A DNA stretch of 64,000 nucleotides from Micrasema longulum (lineage: Eukaryota; Arthropoda; Insecta; Trichoptera; Brachycentridae). Positions within the stretch are counted from its first letter, which is position 1. Each line of letters starts with the position of its first letter. Under the pieces are notes generated by a model. That model was not told the origin of the DNA. It was given only the letters and a program-made list of their open reading frames with translations, and searched no databases. Positions 56,176 through 64,000 of the stretch are shown one piece after another. The position numbers were made by a program, and so were the translations under genes. The stretch covers positions 1 to 64,000 of the forward strand of contig JAGVSM010000885.1 of the NCBI GenBank assembly GCA_022494885.1, written 5' to 3'.

Positions 56176-56289
56176 TACACAAAAATTTACCACTATACTA
56201 TGAGGAGAGGAAAGGGGATGGGAAGGAAAGAAGAAGGATATAGGAACCACTTAAATATTTAGATAGTGACATTTCAATCTTGACTTAAA

Positions 56290-56500
56290 TGTAAACTCTA
56301 ACATTAGTGGGTAGATTATTCCACAATCAAGCGGCTACTACTGTAAAGAGGGGCAAGAAAATAAGAGCGATGAAAGGGTATTAAAAGAGTTCTCTCGTTA
56401 CTAGAACGAAGATATAGTCCGTGCTGTGATAGAGGTTAGAAGAGCTCTCTCAGATAATAAGGCGAAGTGGGATTATTTAAAATATTGTGCCTGATACTGA
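56290..56500 (-). repeat. LINE-like C-terminal remnant, uncertain
   Basis: TTAGTGGGTAGATTATTCCA and CAAGCGGCTACTACTG resemble the WNHL-P block region of 930-1140 and 34400-34440. Heavily decayed. Confidence 0.3.
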
Positions 56501-56589
56501 GCCAGTGTAGTTGCGTGCGATATTCGGTTATGTGGTCGAATTTGCGATGATCAAAGATACCTTACCGAATGTCATTGATCAAAATACAC

Positions 56590-56690
56590 TACAGCCAGTT
56601 TACCAATACAGTATCCTTGTCGGCCTCGTGGCGTAATGTCTCGGGTTCGATTGCCGACAAGGTTGATATTAAATATTTGTTTAAAAGGGT
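56590..56690 (+). mobile_element. tRNA-like SINE, internally deleted
   Basis: TTGTCGGCCTCGTGGCGTAA followed directly by GTCTCGGGTTCGATTGCCGA. The A and B box regions are closer than normal, pointing to a deletion between them. Confidence 0.45.
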
Positions 56691-56919
56691 GTTTTTTCAA
56701 TAAAAATATTTCATAGTCTCTCGACTGGTTCCTGAATCGTGAGATCTTCTTACTTCCATGTAACAAAAATGATCAAGATACGCTGCGATCGGTGTACCAA
56801 TGCAGTGCCCTATGCACTATTCGATGCGGAAAGGGAATGATGATTTTATTTTATATCTATTTATATAAATATACAATGTAGGTGCACATAAAATCCCAAA
56901 TAAAATGAATAAAATAAAT

Positions 56920-57350
56920 GAAATATGTAAATGAAATAAAACAAATAAATCAAATAAATAAAATAAATAAAATTGATAAAATAGATCAAATAGATAAAAT
57001 AAATAAAATGAACAAAATGAACAAAACGAAAAAAATGAATAAATGAAACAAATGAATAAAATGAATAAAATGAATAAAATGAATAAAATGAATAAAATGA
57101 ATAAAATGAATAAAATGAATAAAATGAATAAATGAATAAAATGAATAAAATGAATAAAATGAATAAAATGAATAAAATGAATAAAATGAATAAAATGAAT
57201 AAAATGAATAAAATGAATAAAATGAATAAAATGAATAAAATGAATAAAATGAAAAAATGAATAAAATGAATAAAATGAATAAAATGAATAAAATGAATAA
57301 CATGAAAAAAAAATAAAAAAATGAATAAAATAAATAAAATATATAAAATA
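56920..57350. repeat. 9-bp minisatellite (GAATAAAAT)n
   Basis: More than 25 tandem units, cleanest at 57060-57300, flanked by diverged 5-10 bp variants. On the minus strand it creates a long Phe-Ile-His frame that is an artefact. Confidence 0.95.
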
Positions 57351-57433
57351 ATAATACAAAATAAATAAATTATTATGATGATGTGTCCTATGGGTCTGGA
57401 TCAGGATATGATGATATTTCATAAATAAAAAAA

Positions 57434-57550
57434 AATGGTGGCCTCCGTGGTGTAGTGGTCCAAGACGCTTGACTCACAAACGGAAGTTTCCGGGTTTCGA
57501 TTCCCGGTGAGAACACAAAAATTCAATGCGATTTTTCTCAAGCCGTCAAG
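57434..57550 (+). mobile_element. tRNA-derived SINE
   Basis: GTGGCCTCCGTGGTGTAGTG, CAAGACGCTTGACTCAC, TTCCGGGTTTCGATTCCCGG and GTGAGAACACAAAAATTCA. The tail is truncated after TTTTTCTCAAGCC. Same family as 20402-20566. Confidence 0.78.
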
Positions 57551-57879
57551 TGCAAAAATAAAATAAAACGCTTTTTTCATCCATAGGAATTTATTCAGGT
57601 CTAAAAGCGTTAGCAAAAAATGCGGTTTCGATACGTCAAACGGAAATCATTTTCAGGAAATAGAAGAATATTAATTGGATTAAAAATAATTTTGTTATGT
57701 TTGAGATGGTTGATTGAAAATGCATGTAGAACTGATACAATTAATCCCTAGTTTATAGTAACGGAATTTCACTTGCGTGTTTTTACATTTTTCATATTTG
57801 TGGGTACAACGTCCATAAATCGATGATAAACACATGCCTAATGATTTTATCACGGCCCGTATTACAAAAGAAGTTATCT

Positions 57880-58330
57880 TTATTTTTTTAATCGTATTTA
57901 TTTGTTAAGGAAATCATGCAGTCTTTATATAGATGCAAGGTACAAAAGAACAATGAAAAAAAGTAAGACCAATTAAAGATTTCACATTAATTTATTATGA
58001 ATGCAGGTAGAGAGGGGAAAACATAATTAAATTCAAAATAAAAAGTACATAAAAGGGAGAAGACATTGTAAAGCTCCAACTCGACTTTCCTCCCTCTCTC
58101 TCTGCTTCCATGAACATTTATATTTCTCAGTAAAAATTCACAACCAACAATAATTAATTAGATGCGGGTAGTAGATGTACATTTGAATAAGTAAAAATTA
58201 GAAGTTGAAATTAAAAGTAAAAATTAAAAGTTGAAATAAAAATTGAAAGATGAAATTAAAAGTCAAAATTAAATGTTAACAGTTAAGCTGTAGATAAATT
58301 TAAAATGTCTTTAATAGATCTGATGAAAAT
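57880..58330 (-). other. A-rich stretch, possible LINE 3' UTR
   Basis: The reversed TATTTATTTGTTAAGG tail at about 57895 and repeated AATTAAAAGTTGAAAT units near 58195-58260. Non-coding. Confidence 0.35.
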
Positions 58331-58369
58331 ATGGTATTTACAGTGTAATATGTCGATGTCACTAAAACT

Positions 58370-59040
58370 GTCCTTATGTTCCAAGAAGCTAAACTTTTAG
58401 ACCTAAGACAAATATATTGTTTTCAATGTTTAAAATGTATATTTAAGAACCAAAATTTATTTACAAGCAATTCAAATAGATCAAGTAAAAGAAGGAATCG
58501 TGGGTTAGAAATACCACATTGTAAAACGAGGCTCGCACAGAGACATTCATATTTTATTGTCCCAAAAATTTCTAATTCCTTTTTTACTTATAATATTTCA
58601 TTGATTCCAAACTTTCAAAAATTTTCTTCTTTTAAAAAACATGCACTATCCTGGATTCAAACTAAAGATATAAACTCTTTTTTTCTATGATATATTTTGT
58701 TGCCCTTTAATGATAAGAAATATTTTTGTGTTTTTTTATATTTCGTTTTTTAATTACTATAAAAAAAATAACATATAATATTTTACAGAATATTTTTTTT
58801 TCTTTCTTATGTTACACAAAAATATTATAACTATCCATTATTTATTATAGGAGCAAAAATTCATTAATATTTTCTTATATACCCACGAACAGGCCATGCC
58901 TTTCTGGTATTTTTTTTGTTTACTATTTTTACTATTAATATGCCTTTCATTGCTATGTAATTATGCTTTATTTTTTTGATACTCTGTTTTACCTCTAATG
59001 TTTATTGTAAAAAAACAAAAATATTTAAATAAAAAAAATT
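58370..59040 (+). mobile_element. LINE 3' fragment, ACAGGCCATGCC family
   Basis: The frame 58376-58690 reads FQEAKLLDLRQIYCFQCLK, then GLEIPHCKTRLAQRHSYF, FSSFKKHALSWIQTKDINS: the C-terminal end of the LINE ORF, open over 104 codons. The UTR has ACCCACGAACAGGCCATGCC near 58881. Relatives at 13690-14750 and 50480-51060. Confidence 0.7.
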
Positions 59041-59330
59041 AAAAAATGTCATCTGTATTCTTCGAAGAGTGCTATTTTTCATATAATTAGTCATAGAGTA
59101 AGGAATGTAAGAAGAGTATAGAGTATAGATTGAAGAGTCCTACGGACAGGGACTCTACAAATTAAAAATAAGTTTGCTGTATGAAAAATAGTATGAGCAT
59201 ATTTTTTTTTTCTGAACTTACTGTCGAAGATAATTAAAATTTTCACACAAATTATACCCATTAATATGAGTTCTGGGAATGTGCAAGTTTATAAAATACT
59301 TGAGGCGCTATTTTGAACCACTTTTGCGGC
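59041..59330. other. Stretch without recognisable features
   Basis: AT-rich, no motifs. Confidence 0.35.
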
Positions 59331-59960
59331 ACGAGAAAACAGTTTTTTTAGTGTATTTTATATGTAAACACACGAGATAATACAGCCGCGAGAGCGTTTG
59401 GAATACCAGCCCTGGGTCGCGATTACAATCGGATGCTAAGGATGTCATACCTTTACCATGACGTCATGGTTAATGATTCATTCTCCCGAGCGATTACGAT
59501 GATACACTACCGACCATATATCCACTCATTCAATGTGAGATTTTTTTTGTCTCGCTGTGCAATTTTTGTTTTAACAACGGTTTATTTAAATGTTTAATCG
59601 TTCTGAGGTTGTCACTTTTTTTTCTTAAAAGCCAATTTAAAATGCGAAAGAAAAATAAATACATTTTGAATGTTAAAATTATTCTGACAGAACTGTAGAA
59701 ACCGAACGGCTAGATGCAGAGATACTGTGGCTAGATGCTGCCATATTCACGACTGGCCGTTCGGTTTTAAAACTTGGGTTGGTAAAAATATGGCCACTAT
59801 AAAAAAATAAATGTAATAATGATATTTTTCACACGTTTTTTACTATCTTTCTGATTTAACACACAAAGTTAACCGTACCGTCTGGTAATTGTCAAACGTC
59901 ACATAAAATCACGTTCAATTGAGAATTTTTTGCTTTAATTGCGATTTATTTGAATTAAAA
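59330..59960 (+). repeat. Dispersed repeat related to 7950-8170 and 1180-2080
   Basis: GGGTCGCGATTACAATCGGA near 59415 and ATTCTCCCGAGCGATTACGA near 59491 tie it to two other loci; GTTCTGAGGTTGTCACTTTT matches 1797-1820. CCGAACGGCTAGATGC at 59702 and the inverse GGCCGTTCGGTTTT at 59755 form an inner inverted pair. Confidence 0.45.
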
Positions 59961-60780
59961 ATAGTTTTGAAGTGAACACTTTTGATAAAATGCCTAATTG
60001 GGGATAAAAAAGCCTATTTAATAAACAAAAGAACATTATTTAAAACTTTTAATTTTTATGTGCTTAATTTTTTTCTTTTATATAAAATATATTCAAGTAA
60101 ACTGCTATTAATTGTATTATTTTACTCTGTCTTCTTATGTTAAAAAAATATATACATATGTATATTTCTTTAAACATTTTTTTATGTTTTTTATTTTAAA
60201 CTTATACAGTGTTATGTCTGTACTATTTTTATTTGATTATTAATTCAAACTAATGTCTGAGCACCCGATGACAAACTATACATTGACTCTTTGTTTTTTT
60301 TATAATGTATTAATATTGTAATAATGTGTATTTTTTTTTTAAACATTGAAATACAAAAAAAAAATGTACTAAAAATGGGAATCTTCCCGGTATAAATAAA
60401 TAAACTCTAACTATGAGAACATTTTCGCGTCATAACTTTACAAAATATTTTACTCTGTGGGGCGAGTCCATGGTTTATTTGGTCGATGGTATAGAAATAT
60501 AGACAACTTTTGAACATTAAATTCTTTAAAACAAAGATTGTTTTTATGATTATGAGAATAGTTCGCTCCTATGCTGAAGCGTGCTAAGAGTATTATTGAG
60601 GTGAAAGTTTTTATGTACATAAGCATCCATGTATATTTGATCTTCGTGTAAAATGTTAATCTTTTCATTTTGCAATATCGAATCGAATAATCGGCAGCGT
60701 AATCTTTTTTTTTTCGTAAGAACGGGATAACCTTCAAATATATATCGCAGCCAAATAGTTAAATTTGCCACTCAACTGAG
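59961..60780. other. Stretch without recognisable features
   Basis: AT-rich; an A-rich LINE-like tail near 60345-60410 with AAATAAATAAACTC. No coding motifs. Confidence 0.35.
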
Positions 60781-60837
60781 CGGCTTTTGTATTTATATAT
60801 TTATTTAAACACTTTATATACATATACAGGCCTTGGT

Positions 60838-60990
60838 ATTTGCAAAGTTCATGTACGGTGTGGAGCGTTGGACACTGGGGGAATCTGAAAAGAAATGAAT
60901 CGAAGCTTTACAAATGGGGGCGAATGTTGCGGATTCCGTGGACGGCCAGACGTACGAATGCATCTATACTACAGTGCCTCGATTATGAAC
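60838..60990 (+). pseudogene. RTE-like LINE fragment
   Basis: KFMYGVERWTLGESEKK, then after a stop and frameshift RMLRIPWTARRTNASIL. Matches the YGVETWTL and RRMLRIPWTD blocks of 49071-50118. Confidence 0.6.
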
Positions 60991-61019
60991 GCTATCTTCA
61001 TCTGTATATATCGAATATA

Positions 61020-61864
61020 AGCAGTAGCGGCGTTAGGGTAGGGCGCCAGATATAAAGGGGCGCTGCAGGCGCCCAATTTTATCCACTCGCTCATCGAGCG
61101 AGTTCAACTTACTCGTAAATTTCTTAAATCTAGCAACAAACTCGTTATAGTGACCCACGATAAGACTATAACTACTCCAAAAGAGTCATTTGAAGTTGAA
61201 TTTTTCTGCAGCCATTTGGACACTACCTGAATTTTACGCAATGAAAGATTTGAAAAGTTAAATGAGTACTCAAAATCTTGGTTCAATATAAAAAAGATTC
61301 CGAAAAAACCAGACCTTCTCAAACTTTGTGGTAATTTCCAATTGAAATCAACAGTCGATTCTAAATCCGATATAGATGGTTGTATGTTATGTGATGAACT
61401 CATAAGTCTGAAATCATTTTTGCCTGATCAGAATGTGGTAAATCCTGTCATTGTTTTGAATTTTATGAAAGATCGTAACTTACAAGAACTGTACCCAAAT
61501 TTATGGATAGCGTTGCGAATATTGATCACTATACCCACCTGTAACGATTGCTAGTGGGGAAAGGATTTTTTTTAAAAGCTTAAACCGATAAAATCTTATC
61601 TACGATCGACAATATCTCAATCTAGATTCACAAACCTGGCATCTTTGTCAATCGAAAATGAAATTGTGGAAAACATAAACTTTATTACGTATAAAAGAGT
61701 TCATTGATAGATAGGCCAGAAAAGTAAAATTTTATTAGATTTTTTTTAATAAATGGTTATTTCATTATAAACTTTTTATTTTTTTGTATGGGCTTAAAGG
61801 GGTGGAAGATAGGGGGCGCCGTAGAAATCCCACCCAGGGCGCTGGTAGTGCTAAAACCAGCCCT
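61020..61864 (+). mobile_element. hAT transposon relic (ZMYM-type dimerisation domain)
   Basis: Left end CAGTAGCGGCGTTAGGGTAG with GGGCGCC; right end GGGCGCTGGTAGTGC with AAAACCAGCCCT, inverted relative to it. Near-identical 8-bp flanks GAATATAA and GAGTATAA fit a hAT target duplication. Broken frames give FEKLNEYSKSWFNIKKIPKK, then QELYPNLWIALRILITIP and, in a shifted frame, VTIASGERIFF and KSYLRSTISQSRFTNLASLS. This is the hAT C-terminal dimerisation region. The DDE core is deleted. Confidence 0.78.
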
Positions 61865-62460
61865 GAGTATAAATATAGAAATTCAGTATTATGACGAGAA
61901 GTAATTTCGCCTGAGTTCGATAGGGATCATGTTCGAATCTGTGTTAGAATTTTGCCAGTAGTGTCTTGACAATTTGATATTCCTCTGTGATTTGGTATAG
62001 ATACGCATTGTTTTTCTTCTGTTGCTTGAGTGCATGTTGTACGGGGCTAATTATTCTAATGTTTCCTTTATGTATTTTAGTTTTGTGACGTTCTTTGATT
62101 TGTTTGTATTACTACGTTCTTCTTCCTTTCCGATCTGGAGCGAGCGGCCGCGGTCTCAATTTAGAAATAACGCTGTATTCCTTCACTGTCATACTGGGAA
62201 ATTAGAAAAAGGTGATTGTGCTGAGCATGTGTATTTGATTGATTACAAATTGACAATACTGCAGTGAGGGGTACAATGAAAGCTTTTAAAGATTCTTTGT
62301 TTTGTTATTTCTGCGGTTTGATTGTAAAGAAATATTACATTTTCGCTAAGTCAGTTTTAAAACATATTAATATTGATATGTGAAACTGTAGAAATACACA
62401 AGTCTTTATAAAGAGTTTCGGGAAAGGGGTGGATGCTTTCGTATATATCGAGACGGTATA
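61865..62460. other. Stretch without recognisable features
   Basis: GTATATATCGAGACGGTATAC at about 62440-62460 is a small piece of repeat family R in inverse orientation. Otherwise nothing recognised. Confidence 0.35.
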
Positions 62461-62461
62461 C

Positions 62462-62760
62462 TTTATTTATTTATTTATTTAAACGCCTTTTAGGTTTTAC
62501 ATGTTTTTACATACATATATACAAATAAAGACAGACATGTATTTTACACAGAAGTAGCAAAAAACAAATAAACGATTTTTAGAAGAAAAAGAAAAATATC
62601 AAAAATATCATCTTTACATATTAGTATAAAAGTGGTAAGAACAGAAAAGCATTTTTAAATATGAAGACAGAAATGCATTTTACACAAAAAAGGAGCAAAA
62701 AATAAAAATGAATTAAGAAAAGAAAGAAAAATTTAAAAAAAGTTAAAAAAAGTTAAAATT
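62462..62760 (-). mobile_element. LINE 3' UTR end
   Basis: Reversed tail TTTATTTATTTATTTAAACG and CCTTTTAGGTTTTACATG; A-rich non-coding continuation with two similar 70-bp pieces (62530-62600 and 62660-62730). Confidence 0.4.
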
Positions 62761-62799
62761 ATTACATATTCGTAGAAAATATATGGAGATAGTTATAAT

Positions 62800-62809
62800 A
62801 ATATATATA

Positions 62810-62880
<71 letters not shown>
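62800..62880. repeat. (TA)n microsatellite
   Basis: About 75 bp of almost pure TA. Confidence 0.95.
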
Positions 62881-62882
<2 letters not shown>

Positions 62883-62924
62883 CAGGGAGAACAGGAGTAC
62901 ATTTTTCATATAGGTTTTTTTTTT

Positions 62925-63535
62925 TTATTTATTTACAATTTTAAAAACCCGTTAGGGTTACATTAGAAATTTAATATTGTCTAGTCATTTTATGTCATAT
63001 TAAAATAATCTTAAAATTAGAAGAAGTTAGAAAAATACTAATTAAGAATACAGATATAAGTCAATAAACGGTAAACAACTAAAATCAACATAGTATTATT
63101 TAGGTATTAAAATTTAAAGATTGTAAATTGAAACACTGCCTTTTAAAATTCAAGTGTTAAATTAAATATATATACGAGTACGTCATTTGCGTATTCATTT
63201 GCAAATGTATGAATTCTCCTTATTGGCGAGTGTGAACTGTAGTTTTTGTGAATACATTTACATGGAAGAGTTTATTAAATCAGATAACCCGGTCCGGAAC
63301 TCGCAAGTTAATTAGTTGTAACAGTTTGAAACAATCATATATTGAATTTAATATTTGGAATAAAAAAAACAGATCATTCAATTTTCTTCTATTTTCTAAT
63401 GTTTGTACATTTAAATATTCATTTAAGTATGAGTAATTAATATCTTCAACTGAAATACCTAATTTAAAATTAACGAAACGTAAAAAATTATGTTGAACTC
63501 TTTCAATATTATTTATATGTACTTTATAATATGGT
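62925..63535 (-). mobile_element. LINE C-terminal region and 3' UTR
   Basis: Minus: YYKVHINNIERVQHNFLRFV, then EDINYSYLNEYLNVQTLENR, RKLNDLFFLFQILNSIYD and INLRVPDRVI before a stop. The UTR ends CCCTAACGGGTTTTTAAAAT and AAATAAATAAA. Clear CR1/Jockey-like LINE C-terminus. Confidence 0.7.
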
Positions 63536-63559
63536 TAACTTCTATATCTTCTCTTCTAC

Positions 63560-64000
63560 TTGTATCTTACCTCGATATGTTCTACCTAATTGCCATATCG
63601 ACATCATATGATCGAAACAAGCAGATGAATGACCGCAAACAATTAGTCCGCGTTCCTTACGTAATTAACATTTAAAATAATTCTCATATATATTTTAAAT
63701 GGGCTTCTGTAATAAAAAGTGCTCACTTCAAAGCGATTATAAGCTCTACTAAATCCCAATTCACGCAAAAAATGCTCGCTTGAACATGAATTTTGTATGA
63801 CTTTTGGAAATCACCTAGACGGTACGCTTAGCGATTGTCTGTATGTATCTACCTATTGACTACAAAGCCGGCTCCTTTAACGTCTCGATACATACACTCG
63901 AAAATATAGTAAAACAGATGTAAAAAATATAATAACTTAATATTTTTTTTAGGATGGTAACTTCCTAACGCCTAAATACTCTAATTTGTTAATAGGACAG
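63560..64000 (-). repeat. Dispersed repeat family R, inverted copy 3, cut by the window end
   Basis: TCGACATCATATGATCGAAA, AATGACCGCAAACAATTAGT and CACTTCAAAGCGATTATAAG are the inverse of 2170-2340; the last 150 bp correspond to the inverse of 1930-2080. Confidence 0.55.

Noticed and set aside
56817..57422. 201-residue Phe/Ile/His-rich frame on the minus strand
   Set aside because: It is the translation of the (GAATAAAAT)n minisatellite and flanking A-rich sequence.
1..64000. CRISPR arrays, rRNA genes, prokaryotic operons or phage genes
   Set aside because: No regularly spaced identical repeats, no rRNA-like stretches, and coding pieces are eukaryotic transposon remnants or spliced exons.

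Overview
The window looks like AT-rich animal DNA, most likely from an insect with a repeat-rich genome; the species cannot be named from the sequence. I find one host gene, split across the window on the minus strand. Almost everything else is decayed transposable-element sequence. No bacterial-style operons, rRNA genes or CRISPR arrays are visible.

Host gene: a first coding exon (54009-55047, minus) encodes a signal peptide and a long low-complexity region. A second exon (9754-10527, minus) encodes a compact six-cysteine clip-like domain of the kind found ahead of the trypsin-like domain in some secreted insect serine proteases. The donor at 54008 and the acceptor at 10528 are canonical and match in phase (phase 1), so positions 10528-54008 form one intron of about 43.5 kb. 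Exon 2 ends in another strong donor (9753), and the protease domain should lie beyond the left edge. Positions 1-9753 are therefore the next intron, and 55048-64000 is the 5' UTR, promoter and upstream flank.

Repeats: non-LTR retrotransposon 3' fragments dominate on both strands. Several families end in AAATAAAT-type tails, and RTE-like and R1-like C-termini also occur. The best preserved reverse transcriptase frame is 15099-16034. Penelope-like elements (PLEs) with GIY-YIG endonuclease frames lie at 8446-8802 and 23532-24161, and relics lie at about 3995-4036 and 52430-53345. Each is associated with a hammerhead-ribozyme-like core. There is also an internally deleted mariner (16813-17731), a hAT relic (61020-61864), Helitron-like ends, tRNA-derived SINEs, hairpin MITEs and satellites.

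The most frequent short repeat is a foldback family (about 300-400 bp, at least 15 full or partial copies). Three copies are flanked by 11-15 bp near-identical direct repeats, which is longer than expected for a DNA transposon MITE. This family, the hammerhead-bearing PLEs with inverted terminal repeats, and the inverted LINE pairs inside one giant intron are the most interesting things here.
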